From Rhodobacter sp. CACIA14H1 (GTDB lineage: Bacteria; Pseudomonadota; Alphaproteobacteria; Rhodobacterales; Rhodobacteraceae), in assembly GCA_000500915.1 (NCBI GenBank), contig AYNO01000006.1, positions 1 through 57,578 of the forward strand: a stretch of 57,578 nt of DNA. Direction: 5' to 3'. This document shows positions 17,301 to 25,288 of the stretch, one piece after another. Position numbers and translations under genes: made by a program. Under the pieces are notes generated by a model. It was given only the letters and a program-made list of their open reading frames with translations, did no database searches and was not told the origin of the DNA. The stretch's first letter is position 1, and the number at the start of each line of letters is the position of its first letter.

Positions 17301-18257
17301 ATGGACAGCAGCATCTTCACCGGCACGATCCCCGCCCTCCTGACCCCCTGCAAACCCGACCGCACGCCGGATTTCGACAAGCTGGTGGCCCATGCGAAAT
17401 CCCTGATCGACCTCGGCATGTCGGCGGTCGTCTATTGCGGGTCCATGGGCGACTGGCCGCTCCTGACCGAAGCGCAGCGGATGGAAGGGGTGGAACGTCT
17501 GGTGAAGGCCGGCATCAAGGTCGTCGTCGGCACCGGTGCGGTGAACACCGCCACCGCCGCCGCCCTTGCCGCCCACGCGCAGAAGGTGGGCGCCCATGGC
17601 CTGATGGTCATCCCGCGCCTGCTGTCACGCGGCACCGTTCCCGCCGCGCAGAAGGCGCATTTCAAGGCCGTCCTCTCCGCCGCGCCCAAACTGCCTGCGG
17701 TCATCTACAACAGCCCCTATTACGGCTATTCCACCAAGGCCGACCTCTTCTTCCAGATCCGCGCCGAACACCCCAACCTCGTGGGCTTCAAGGAATTCGG
17801 CGGCTTCGACGACCTCTCCTATGCAGGCGAGGCGATCACCTCCGCCGCTCCCGACATCCGCCTGATGATCGGTGTCGATACCGCCGTTTACCACGGCTAC
17901 GTCAACTGCAACGCCGACGGGGCAATCACCGGCATCGGCAATGTCTTTCCCGTCGAAACCCTGCACCTGACCAAACTCTGCAAGGCCGCCGTCGCGGGCG
18001 ACTCCACCGCCCGCCGCCTTGCCTATGAACTCGACGCCGCCATGCAGGTTCTGGCAGAAGTGGACGCAGGCCCCGACCTCGTCCTCTTCTTCAAACACAT
18101 GATGGTGCTGAAGGGCGACGCGGCCTTCACGCTCCACTTCAACGAAACTGACGCCCTGTCGCCGTCGCAAAAGGGCTTCGTCGAACAGCAATTCGCCATG
18201 TTCAACGCATGGTATGCCGACTGGACCGCGAAGCTGGACGCGAAATACAAAGCCTGA
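17301..18257 (+). CDS. DHDPS-family aldolase/dehydratase, probable 1-pyrroline-4-hydroxy-2-carboxylate deaminase
   Basis: A 318-residue TIM-barrel enzyme of the dihydrodipicolinate synthase/N-acetylneuraminate lyase family. The family catalytic Tyr is in IYNSPYYGYSTK (about residues 136-147) and the Schiff-base Lys in LVGFKEFGG (about residue 165); the substrate loop is GSMGDWPLLTEAQRMEG. The neighbours (D-amino-acid oxidase, proline-racemase-type epimerase, FCD regulator) are those of trans-4-hydroxy-L-proline breakdown, where this member deaminates pyrroline-4-hydroxy-2-carboxylate to 2-oxoglutarate semialdehyde. The specific reaction is therefore inferred from context. It is the first gene after the operator-like site; the next gene begins two bases after its stop. 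Confidence 0.85.
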   Translation: MDSSIFTGTIPALLTPCKPDRTPDFDKLVAHAKSLIDLGMSAVVYCGSMGDWPLLTEAQRMEGVERLVKAGIKVVVGTGAVNTATAAALAAHAQKVGAHGLMVIPRLLSRGTVPAAQKAHFKAVLSAAPKLPAVIYNSPYYGYSTKADLFFQIRAEHPNLVGFKEFGGFDDLSYAGEAITSAAPDIRLMIGVDTAVYHGYVNCNADGAITGIGNVFPVETLHLTKLCKAAVAGDSTARRLAYELDAAMQVLAEVDAGPDLVLFFKHMMVLKGDAAFTLHFNETDALSPSQKGFVEQQFAMFNAWYADWTAKLDAKYKA

Positions 18258-18259
18258 CC

Positions 18260-19498
18260 ATGCCCAATGTCGCCATCATCGGGGCCGGTGTCATCGGCCT
18301 GTCCTCCGCCCTGATGGCACAGGCGCGGGGGCTATCGGTCACGGTCATCGACCGCGAAGGTCCCGCCGCAGGCGCATCCGCCGGCAATGCGGGCGCCTTC
18401 GCCTTCACCGACATCCTCCCCCTCGCCTCGCCGGGCATCATGCGCAAGGCCCCCCGCTGGCTCCTCGACCCGCTCGGCCCGCTCTCCATCCCGCCCGCCT
18501 ATGCGCTGAACATCGCGCCGTGGCTCTGGCGCTTCTGGCGGGCCTGCGCACCCTCGGCCGTGGCGGCCAGCACCGCCGCCCAGACCGCCCTGATGGACCT
18601 GTCCAAGGCAGAGCTGGAACCCTTCCTCCACGCCACCGGCACGCATGACATGCTGGCCAAACGCGGCAACCTGCAGGTTTACGAATCCGACGCCGAATTC
18701 CGCGCCTCCCTCCCGGGCTGGCAGGCCCGCACCGACCACGGCATCGAATTCCACCACCTCACCGCAAGGGAAATGGAGGCCATCCAACCCGGCCTGTCCC
18801 CCCGCTTCACCCACGGCACCTTCACCCCCGGCTGGTTCTCCATCGCCGATCCGAAACTCTACACGCTCGCGCTTGCCGACCGCTTCCGCACGAACGGGGG
18901 CAACATCCGCATCGCCCAGGCCACCGCCATCGACCCGACGACCACGGGCGCCACCATCCGCCTGAACGACGGCACCACCCTGCACGCCGACAGGGTGGTC
19001 ATCAGCGCGGGCGCCCATTCCCACCACCTTGCCCGCACCCTCGGCGATCGCATCCCGCTGGAAACCGAACGCGGCTACAACACCACCCTGCCCCCCGATG
19101 CCTTCGACCTGCGCACGCAAGTCACCTTCGGCGGCCACGGCTTCGTCGTCTCGCGCCTCTCCACCGGCATCCGCGTGGGCGGGGCGGTGGAACTCGGCGG
19201 CCTGACCCTGCCGCCCAACTTCAAACGGTCCGAAGCGATGCTGAGGAAGGCAAAATCCTTCCTCCCCGACCTGAACACCGCAGGCGGCAGGCAGTGGATG
19301 GGCTTCCGCCCCTCCCTCCCCGACAGCCTGCCCGCCATCGGCCCCGCCCGCCGCAGCCCGCATGTGATCTACGCCTTCGGCCACGGCCACCTCGGCCTGA
19401 CCCAAAGCGCAGGCACCGCCCGCATCGTGGCCGACCTTCTCACGGGCGCAAGGCCACCTGTGGACCTCTCCCCCTTCACCCCCCACCGCTTCCAGTAG
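18260..19498 (+). CDS. FAD-dependent D-amino acid (cis-4-hydroxy-D-proline) oxidase/dehydrogenase
   Basis: A 412-residue DAO-family flavoprotein. The start at 18260 gives MPNVAIIGAGVIGLSSALMA with the FAD-binding GxGxxG at residues 8-13. The DadA-like segment AGASAGNAGAFAFTDILPLA and the C-terminal FAD contact HLGLTQSAGTARIVADLL are present; the middle holds GFVVSRLSTGIRVGGAVELG. In hydroxyproline pathways such an enzyme oxidises cis-4-hydroxy-D-proline to pyrroline-4-hydroxy-2-carboxylate, the substrate of the preceding gene product. It sits two bases after that gene and eight before the epimerase gene. The substrate is assigned by neighbourhood, and D-proline or another D-amino acid cannot be excluded. 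Confidence 0.87.
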   Translation: MPNVAIIGAGVIGLSSALMAQARGLSVTVIDREGPAAGASAGNAGAFAFTDILPLASPGIMRKAPRWLLDPLGPLSIPPAYALNIAPWLWRFWRACAPSAVAASTAAQTALMDLSKAELEPFLHATGTHDMLAKRGNLQVYESDAEFRASLPGWQARTDHGIEFHHLTAREMEAIQPGLSPRFTHGTFTPGWFSIADPKLYTLALADRFRTNGGNIRIAQATAIDPTTTGATIRLNDGTTLHADRVVISAGAHSHHLARTLGDRIPLETERGYNTTLPPDAFDLRTQVTFGGHGFVVSRLSTGIRVGGAVELGGLTLPPNFKRSEAMLRKAKSFLPDLNTAGGRQWMGFRPSLPDSLPAIGPARRSPHVIYAFGHGHLGLTQSAGTARIVADLLTGARPPVDLSPFTPHRFQ

Positions 19499-19506
19499 GC
19501 CAGCCC

Positions 19507-20508
19507 ATGCCCGTCCACACCTTCCACTGCATCGACGGCCACACCTGCGGCAACCCCGTCCGCCTCGTCGCGGGCGGCGGCCCCCGTCTGGAGGGCGCGA
19601 CCATGCTGGAACGCCGCGCCCATTTCCTGCGCGACTATGACTGGGTCCGCACCGGCCTGATGTTCGAACCACGCGGCCATGACATGATGTCCGGCTCCAT
19701 CCTCTACCCGCCCACGCGCCCCGATTGCGACGTGGCGGTGCTGTTCATCGAAACCTCCGGCTGCCTGCCCATGTGCGGCCACGGCACCATCGGCACCATC
19801 ACCATGGGCATCGAAAACGGCCTGATCACCCCCCGCAGCCCCGGCCACCTGTCCATCGACGCCCCGGCGGGCAAGGTGGATATCGCCTACCGTCAGGAAG
19901 GCCGCTTCGTCGAGGAAGTCCGCCTCACCAACGTCCCCTCCTTCCTCTACGCCGAAAACCTGTCAGCCCCTGTCGAAGGGCTGGGAGAAATCACCGTCGA
20001 TGTCGCCTATGGCGGCAACTTCTACGCCATCGTCGAACCCCAACCCGCCTTCCGCGACATGGCCGACCACACGGCATCCGACCTGATCGGCTACAGCCAG
20101 AAACTCCGCGCCGCGCTGAACGCGAAATACAGCTTCACCCATCCCGAACACCCCGCCATCAACGGCCTGTCCCATGTGATGTGGACCGGCAAACCCACCG
20201 CCCCCACCGCCCACGCCCGCAACGCCGTCTTCTACGGAGACAAGGCGATAGACCGCAGCCCCTGCGGCACCGGCACATCGGCCCGCATGGCCCAACTGGC
20301 CGCCCGCGGCGAACTGAAGGCAGGCGACAGCTTCATCCACGAAAGCATCATCGGTTCCCTCTTCAACGGCCGCGTCGAAGCAGAAACCACCGTCGCGGGC
20401 AAACCCGCCATCATCCCCTCCATCGCCGGATGGGCGCGGATGACGGGCTACAACACCATCTTCATCGACGACCGCGACCCCTTCGCCCACGGCTTCGTCG
20501 TGCGCTAA
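19507..20508 (+). CDS. 4-hydroxyproline 2-epimerase (proline racemase family)
   Basis: A 333-residue member of the proline racemase family, the usual length for the 4-hydroxyproline epimerases. Both catalytic cysteines are present: LPMCGHGTIGT (about residue 88) and RSPCGTGTSARMA (about residue 253). The related trans-3-hydroxyproline dehydratases have Ser or Thr at the first position, so the Cys/Cys pair supports an epimerase interconverting trans-4-hydroxy-L-proline and cis-4-hydroxy-D-proline. The N-terminus HTFHCIDGHTCGNPVRLV is typical. Last gene of the operon; its stop overlaps the converging OCD gene by four bases. The final pathway enzyme, 2-oxoglutarate-semialdehyde dehydrogenase, is not in this window. 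Confidence 0.9.
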   Translation: MPVHTFHCIDGHTCGNPVRLVAGGGPRLEGATMLERRAHFLRDYDWVRTGLMFEPRGHDMMSGSILYPPTRPDCDVAVLFIETSGCLPMCGHGTIGTITMGIENGLITPRSPGHLSIDAPAGKVDIAYRQEGRFVEEVRLTNVPSFLYAENLSAPVEGLGEITVDVAYGGNFYAIVEPQPAFRDMADHTASDLIGYSQKLRAALNAKYSFTHPEHPAINGLSHVMWTGKPTAPTAHARNAVFYGDKAIDRSPCGTGTSARMAQLAARGELKAGDSFIHESIIGSLFNGRVEAETTVAGKPAIIPSIAGWARMTGYNTIFIDDRDPFAHGFVVR

Positions 20509-21404
20509 CGCCCGCGCCACGCCTTCTGGATATAGACCGCCGTCATCAGGTCCAGATGCGCCCCGCCGCCATTCTTGGCGATCGTGACCTCGTCCTCCGA
20601 CCGCCGCAGGAACAGCGCCGGATCATCCCAGAAATCCGCCACGATATCCGCCTCCGTGATCGCCCCCGACTTCAACGGCTCCATCATCTCGCCGATATGG
20701 TGCAGCGTCGTCGCCCGCGCATCGACAAAGACCCGCGCCCGCGCCATCGCGGCATCATCCACCTCGCGCATGTCGGGCTTGTAGGCCCCGATCAGGTCCA
20801 GATGCTGCCCCGGCTGCAACCACTCCCCCTTCACCAAAGGCGACGTCGCCATCGTCGCGCAGCAGATCACATCCGCCGCCCTGACCGCCGCCTCCAGATC
20901 ATCGGCCACGGGCAGACCCATCGCCTCGGCACTTCCCCGCGACCGGCTCCACACCGTGAACTCCGCCTCCGGCCAGACCGACCGGTAGGCATCCACCATC
21001 GACCGCGCCACATTCCCCGCCCCCACCAGCAGGAACCGCCGCGCATCCTTCCGCGCCAGACGGCTGGCCGCATAAAGCGAATCCCCCGCCGTCTTCCACT
21101 TCGTCACCAGATGGAAATCGACCAGCCCCGTGAACTCACCGGTCACGTCGTCATACAGCGTCACCGACCCGTGGATCGTCGGCAGCCCCCGCGCGGCATT
21201 CCCCGGCACGATGGTCGCCACCTTCACCAGCGCCCCCAGCCCGTCGATCCACGCCCCCCGGTCCAGAACCGTATCCGCCCCCCGATACAGGAACAGGTCC
21301 TTGATCTCCGGCTGCGGCAGGCGATGCCCCGCCGCAAAGGCCTCCATCAGACCGGACCACGACAGCAACCGCTCCGCCTCGAACGGCACGAAATCCACGC
21401 TCAC
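20505..21404 (-). CDS. ornithine cyclodeaminase/mu-crystallin family protein
   Basis: A 299-residue NAD(P)-dependent enzyme. The GTG start at 21404 overlaps the upstream HAD gene stop (GTGA). The Rossmann motif is FLLVGAGNVARSMVDAYR at about residues 120-137, the substrate region is FHLVTKWKTAGDSLYAASR, and the later LIGAYKPDMREVDDAAMARA is family-typical. The family includes ornithine cyclodeaminases, pyrroline-2-carboxylate (ketimine) reductases and amino-acid dehydrogenases. Pyrroline-2-carboxylate reduction to proline would suit the converging hydroxyproline operon, but this gene belongs to a different transcript, so that link is tentative. Confidence 0.88.
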   Translation of the reverse strand: MSVDFVPFEAERLLSWSGLMEAFAAGHRLPQPEIKDLFLYRGADTVLDRGAWIDGLGALVKVATIVPGNAARGLPTIHGSVTLYDDVTGEFTGLVDFHLVTKWKTAGDSLYAASRLARKDARRFLLVGAGNVARSMVDAYRSVWPEAEFTVWSRSRGSAEAMGLPVADDLEAAVRAADVICCATMATSPLVKGEWLQPGQHLDLIGAYKPDMREVDDAAMARARVFVDARATTLHHIGEMMEPLKSGAITEADIVADFWDDPALFLRRSEDEVTIAKNGGGAHLDLMTAVYIQKAWRGR

Positions 21405-22024
21405 AGCCCCGCCTCCCCTTCCGTCAGCAGCCCCTCGGCCACCAGCCGCCGCGCCCAGCCTTCCCAGCTCTCGAACTGATGCGTCCGCCACCCCCGCCGT
21501 GCAGCGGCGGTGATGTTGTCCGCCCGGTCATCGGTGAACAGCAGCCGCGTCGGGTCCAGACCACAATCCGCCTCGACCATTTCATAGATGCGCGGATCGG
21601 GCTTTATCACCCCCATCCGGCCGCTGACATAAAGCCGGTCGAAATCCTGCAGGAAATCCATCTGCGGCAAAGCCTCCTCGAAGGAATACCGCCCGAAATT
21701 CGTCAAGGCGAAGACCGGAACCCCCTTCGCCCGCAGCGCCCGCTGCAACCGGATCGACCCCTCGATCCGGGGACTCGCCAGCTCGATCCAGCGGTCATAC
21801 CACAGCCGGATTTCCGGCCCCCAGTCGGGATGCCGCTCCGCCCAGTCATAGATCGTCTCGCGGAACAGGCCCCCCATATCCACAAGATCGTTCATGTGAT
21901 GCAGGTCAACGGCGGCAAACAGCGCCCGCCGCCGCGCCTCGCCGATCACGCGGTCATAGAACGCCTCCGGTTGCCAGCGCGTCAGCACATTGCCGACATC
22001 AAAGATCACTGCCTCTGGGGTCAC
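21401..22024 (-). CDS. HAD-superfamily hydrolase (subfamily IA)
   Basis: A 207-residue soluble phosphatase-like protein with all HAD motifs: the VIFDVGNVL nucleophile segment (the acid/base position is Asn, so DxGN), FALTNFGRYSFEEAL (motif II), GVIKPDPRIYEMV (motif III Lys) and RLLFTDDRADNI (motif IV). The small helical cap makes it a YihX/GPH-like member. It starts with GTG at 22024, overlapping the EamA gene by 26 bases, and is coupled to the OCD gene by a GTGA overlap. The substrate is unknown; many such proteins are sugar-phosphate or 2-haloacid-type hydrolases. Confidence 0.9.
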   Translation of the reverse strand: MTPEAVIFDVGNVLTRWQPEAFYDRVIGEARRRALFAAVDLHHMNDLVDMGGLFRETIYDWAERHPDWGPEIRLWYDRWIELASPRIEGSIRLQRALRAKGVPVFALTNFGRYSFEEALPQMDFLQDFDRLYVSGRMGVIKPDPRIYEMVEADCGLDPTRLLFTDDRADNITAAARRGWRTHQFESWEGWARRLVAEGLLTEGEAGL

Positions 22025-22970
22025 CCGTCACATCCTTCTTCCGGCGCACCGTCTCGCGCCACAGCGTATAAAGACCCGCCCCGCAGATCAGCGCAATGCC
22101 CACCGCCGCCACGGCATCCGGCCATGTCCCGAAGACCACCACCCCCCAGAAGATCGCCAGGGGCATCGCCGCATATTCGAAGGGCGCCACCAGCGCCGCC
22201 TCCAGCAGGCGGTAGGCCTGACTGACCATCAACCCCCCGATGGCCACCGACAACCCGGTGGCAAGGAACCACGGCCAGTCCTGCACCGGCGGCCAGACCC
22301 ATGTCCGGAAGAGGAAGGCCAGCGACGCATCCGGCGACCCCGCCAGATGCCCGTCCCCCACCACCAGCCCCATGGTGGACGACACCACGATGAAGCCGCA
22401 TTGCACATAGAAGGACAGCGCCATGGCGCTTTCCGTGTCCCGCATCCGCCGCGTCATCATGTGCGACGACGCGTAACAGAAGGCCGACACCAGCACCAAC
22501 ACCGCCGCAGGCTGCACCACCCCCGCCCCCGGGCGCAGCATCACCACCACCCCCAGCATCCCCACCGCCACGGCGGCCCAGCGGCGCGGCCCCACCGCCT
22601 CGCCCAGCACCACGACGGACAGCAGCGTGACCAGCAAGGGCGAGATGAAGGCAATCGCCACCGCATCCGCCAGCGGCAGCGCGGCAAGACCAAGGAAGTA
22701 GCAGACATTCGATACCATGACGAAGCCCACGCGGATCAGATGATCCTTCCCCCGCCGCGTCACGACCTGACGGAATCCCGTGCCGGAAAAGTGCATCAGC
22801 CCGATCAGGAAGATCATCCCGATCCCCGCCCGGATCAGGATGACCTGATGCAGCGCATAGTCCCCCGACAGGAACTTGATCGCCAGATCGTTGACCGACA
22901 GCATCATGCTGCCGCCCAGCGCCAATAGGATGCCCGTCAACGTGGTGCGGGCGGAAAGGCTCTCGCTCAT
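21999..22970 (-). CDS. EamA/DMT family transporter
   Basis: A 323-residue metabolite exporter with ten helices in two EamA halves (ILLALGGSMMLSVNDLAIKF early; SQAYRLLEAALVAPFEYAAM in the second half, ending GAGLYTLWRETVRRKK). First gene of the EamA-HAD-OCD transcript: its 3' end overlaps the HAD start by 26 bases. A plausible promoter region lies in the 351-base gap upstream. Substrate unknown; pairing with an amino-acid-type dehydrogenase hints at an amino acid or imino acid. Confidence 0.9.
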   Translation of the reverse strand: MSESLSARTTLTGILLALGGSMMLSVNDLAIKFLSGDYALHQVILIRAGIGMIFLIGLMHFSGTGFRQVVTRRGKDHLIRVGFVMVSNVCYFLGLAALPLADAVAIAFISPLLVTLLSVVVLGEAVGPRRWAAVAVGMLGVVVMLRPGAGVVQPAAVLVLVSAFCYASSHMMTRRMRDTESAMALSFYVQCGFIVVSSTMGLVVGDGHLAGSPDASLAFLFRTWVWPPVQDWPWFLATGLSVAIGGLMVSQAYRLLEAALVAPFEYAAMPLAIFWGVVVFGTWPDAVAAVGIALICGAGLYTLWRETVRRKKDVTGDPRGSDL

Positions 22971-23050
22971 GATGGCCGCATCATCGCGCCCCGCGCCCCA
23001 AACTCTGTCCCGCCCGCGACCCCGCCACGCGCCATCCCCGACACCTCGCC

Positions 23051-23169
23051 CCTCACCCCGGCCCTCTCCCCGCAGGGGAGAGGGAGCAGCCCTCTTCCGT
23101 CCCGCCGCGCCGATGGACGAAGCGGGGCGCCCTCCCTCTCCCCCCCGGGGGGAGAGGGTCGGGGTGAGG
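23051..23169. repeat. REP-like nested inverted repeat
   Basis: Outer arms of 21 bases (23051-23071 and 23149-23169) are reverse complements with one mismatch; the left arm begins CCTCACCCCGG and ends CTCTCCCC. Each arm also forms its own short hairpin with adjacent bases (CCCTCTCCCCGCAGGGGAGAGGG centred at 23073; CCCTCTCCCC/GGGGAGAGGG centred at 23147). This resembles the widespread proteobacterial REP/BIME-type palindromes. Confidence 0.75.
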
Positions 23170-23203
23170 GGGTGAAAACCCTAACGCTCTCTCACGGCAG
23201 CGT

Positions 23204-23254
23204 CCGCTGCGTGCTGACAGTTTGCGGTACAGTTCGCGGCACAGAAGCCGGTAC
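23204..23254 (+). repeat. three-box GGYAC element, copy 2
   Basis: GGTAC at 23226, GGCAC at 23238 and GGTAC at 23250 are each 12 bases apart. The preceding CCGCTGCGTGCTGACAG is shared with copy 3; together 40 bases match with one difference. It sits about 70 bases upstream of the GlsB-type start on the same strand and in the same open frame, where it would encode CGTVRGTEAGT. Confidence 0.8.
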
Positions 23255-23321
23255 GCCGAAAACACTCCCCCGGTGCCCGAAACCATGCCATCCTGCACCC
23301 CCCGAAACAGCGCAGGCCCCC

Positions 23322-23564
23322 ATGCCCCTCCTCGTCACGATCGTCATCATCGGCGCCGCTGCAGGCTTCCTCGCCACCCGCTTCATGCAGGTCCGGACCG
23401 ACGTTCCCACCACCATCGCCATCGGCATCGGCGGGGCGCTCGTCGGTTGGCTCGCGCTCCGCTTCCTTGCCGCCGTCAGCGGCTGGGCAGCCATTTCCAT
23501 CGGCGCCATCCTCGGCGCGATGGGGCTGATCTGGCTCTGGCAGAAATATGCGGGCCGCGGCTAA
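23322..23564 (+). CDS. GlsB/YeaQ/YmgE family small membrane protein
   Basis: An 80-residue inner-membrane protein with three hydrophobic, glycine-rich helices (LLVTIVIIGAAAGFLATRFM, TTIAIGIGGALVGWLALRFL, AISIGAILGAMGLIWLWQKY), the pattern of the transglycosylase-associated GlsB family, often stress-induced. The ATG at 23322 gives the usual length, but the ribosome site is weak and the frame is open upstream to 23172, so an N-terminal extension running through the GGYAC element cannot be excluded. Confidence 0.85.
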   Translation: MPLLVTIVIIGAAAGFLATRFMQVRTDVPTTIAIGIGGALVGWLALRFLAAVSGWAAISIGAILGAMGLIWLWQKYAGRG

Positions 23565-23588
23565 CACGCTGATCCCTTTGGGAAACCT

Positions 23589-24230
23589 TCAGTCCCCCTT
23601 GCGCGTCCCGGGCCGGGGCGGCCTTGCGCGATAGACCGGCAGCCGCCAGCCCAGCGCCAGCGATCCCGCCCGCAATCCCAGCACCACCCCGGCACAGACG
23701 ACCAGCGCCGCCCCCGCCGGAACCCCCGCCATGACCAGCAGCACCGCCGCCAGCGCACCGGCAAAGGCGCAGGTGACGTACAGCTCCCCCTGCTTCAGCA
23801 CCAGCGGCACCTCGTTGCAAACGACATCCCGCATCAACCCGCCCATGCAGCCCGTGACCATCCCCATGACAAGGACCACCGGCCACCCCAACCCTTCCGC
23901 AAACGCCACACCCACCCCCGCCGGAACCGCCACGGCCAAGGCAAAAGCATCCAGCCATTCCAATGCCTTATACCGGCTCTCCAACCGGTGCGCGCCAAAG
24001 AACACCACCACCGCCGCCACCGCCGCCACCAGCAGGAGCAGCGGCTGCCCGATCCAGACAGGCTCCCGCGACAGGATCACGTCCCGCAACGTCCCGCCCC
24101 CCAAAGCCGTCAACGCCGCCACGAAGATGAACCCCACGACATCCAGCTGCGCCCGGCTGGCCACCAGCGCACCGGTCAGCGCGAAGACCGCCACCGACGC
24201 AAGGTCCAGCAGCGGCAGCAGCCCCGTCAC
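23589..24230 (-). CDS. TRIC-type (YadS/UPF0126) cation channel family protein
   Basis: A 213-residue membrane protein with two homologous glycine-rich halves: [19 protein letters not shown] in the first and [20 protein letters not shown] in the second, each with the GGxxRD kink of TRIC channels, and about seven helices. Bacterial members are small trimeric cation (K+) channels; some have been linked to glycine uptake. The GTG start at 24230 overlaps the rnhA stop (GTGA), so it is coupled to rnhA. A basic tail ([13 protein letters not shown]) ends it. Confidence 0.9.
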   Translation of the reverse strand: MTGLLPLLDLASVAVFALTGALVASRAQLDVVGFIFVAALTALGGGTLRDVILSREPVWIGQPLLLLVAAVAAVVVFFGAHRLESRYKALEWLDAFALAVAVPAGVGVAFAEGLGWPVVLVMGMVTGCMGGLMRDVVCNEVPLVLKQGELYVTCAFAGALAAVLLVMAGVPAGAALVVCAGVVLGLRAGSLALGWRLPVYRARPPRPGTRKGD

Positions 24231-24693
24231 ACCTTCACCTTGTTCGGTTTGAACGGCGCCATCCCCGCACGGGCAAGGGCGTCCGCCCGTTCGTTCTCCT
24301 CATGCCCGGCATGGCCCTTGATCCAGCGCCACTGCACCCGGTGCCGCGCCGCCGCCGCGTCAAGCCTTTGCCAAAGCTCGACATTCTTCACCGGGTCCTT
24401 CCCCGCCGTGCGCCATCCGTTGCGCTTCCAGCCGTGGATCCACTCCGTCACGCCGTTCTTCACATAGGCGCTGTCGGTCACCACCGTGATCTCCGACGGC
24501 TTGGCCAAGGTCTCCAGCGCCGAAATCGCGGCCAGCAATTCCATCCGGTTGTTGGTGGTCAGCGCCTCGCCCCCCGACAGCTCGCGCTCCTTCACCACCG
24601 CGCCACCCTCGCGGGCGATCAGCAGCACGCCCCACCCCCGGGCCCCGGATTGCCCGAACAGGCCCCATCGGTATAGGCGAAAAGCTCTGGCAT
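24227..24693 (-). CDS. rnhA: ribonuclease HI, apparent frameshift near N-terminus
   Basis: Degrades the RNA of RNA-DNA hybrids. The start at 24693 gives [20 protein letters not shown] with the first catalytic Asp ([11 protein letters not shown]). At a C5 run on the plus strand (24635-24639; G5 on the coding strand) the frame breaks; adding one G joins it to [16 protein letters not shown]. The rest holds the remaining acidic site: [16 protein letters not shown] (Glu), [16 protein letters not shown] (Asp) and [16 protein letters not shown] (His and Asp). The repaired length of 155 residues equals the family norm. Loss of a housekeeping gene through one base is less likely than sequence error. 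Coupled downstream to the TRIC-type gene. Confidence 0.9.
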
Positions 24694-24757
24694 GAACGGC
24701 TCCTTTGCCTTCCCGTGTAGGAACATCACCCCGACAGGACAAGCCCATTCATCTCGG

Positions 24758-24812
24758 CCCAAATACCCTCGGGGAGTGAAGCCCCGCAGGGGCGAGGGGG
24801 CGGAACGCCCCC
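24758..24812 (-). repeat. double-hairpin/GAGGRTATTTGGG element, copy A
   Basis: On the minus strand: a 17-base hairpin (24796-24812, stem GGGGGCG, loop of three), a second hairpin (24781-24793, GCCCC-GCA-GGGGC), then ACTCCCCGAGGGTATTTGGG (24758-24777) and a further CGAGATGAA. The order and motif match copy B at 54335-54402. It lies 22 bases past the DUF3429 gene stop on that strand, so it may act as its terminator. Confidence 0.7.
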
Positions 24813-24833
24813 TGCGACGCCCGCCGCAGGCGA

Positions 24834-25288
24834 TCACTCCAAGAGGATCGGCACCGCCAGACAGGCCAGCACGACCGCCGTCAGCAGAACCCGCAGCCGC
24901 ATCCACCACGCGGGCGCAAGCCCTTGCAGCGCAAAGAAATAATCCAGCATCAACAGCCCCGCGAAACCCGCCGCCAAATTGACCGCCGCGTTCCCCGGAT
25001 CGCCATTCACCATGAAGAAGGCCCACAGAGCCGGCACCACCGACAGCGCATAGCCCAGCGCCGCCTTCGCCCCCTTGGCCTTCGTGGCAAAGCCCCACAG
25101 CACCCCCGACATGAAGGACAGGATCACCACCCCGTAGGTCAGGCTCACATAGGTCCCGCGATACATCGGCGGCAGCCAGCCCCCGACCCATCCCCCGCTC
25201 GGCGGCCAGGCGACATTCGCCGCCCCCACAGGAACGGGATCAACCCGGCAAGGCCGAGTGCAAGGGCGGCAAGGGGTATCTGTCTCAT
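24834..25288 (-). CDS. DUF3429 family membrane protein, apparent frameshift
   Basis: A small inner-membrane protein of about 151 residues when repaired. The start at 25288 overlaps the ydeI-like gene stop (ATGA), which fixes it: [22 protein letters not shown]. At the C5 run 25223-25227 (plus strand) one G is missing from the coding strand; restoring it continues as AANVAWPP, then four more helices (TYVSLTYGVVILSFMSGVLWG, AALGYALSVVPALWAFFMV, AVNLAAGFAGLLMLDYFF, LRVLLTAVVLACLAVPI). The helix pattern and SFMSGVLWG fit DUF3429. Function unknown. Confidence 0.82.

Larger units (their letters stand above)
22971..23321. other. 351-base divergent intergenic region rich in repeats
   Basis: Separates the EamA gene (minus) from the GlsB-type gene (plus). 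It contains a large REP-like inverted repeat (23051-23169) and one GGYAC element (23204-23254). No protein gene is convincing here, although the frame of the GlsB-type gene stays open upstream through the GGYAC element to 23172. Confidence 0.6.
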
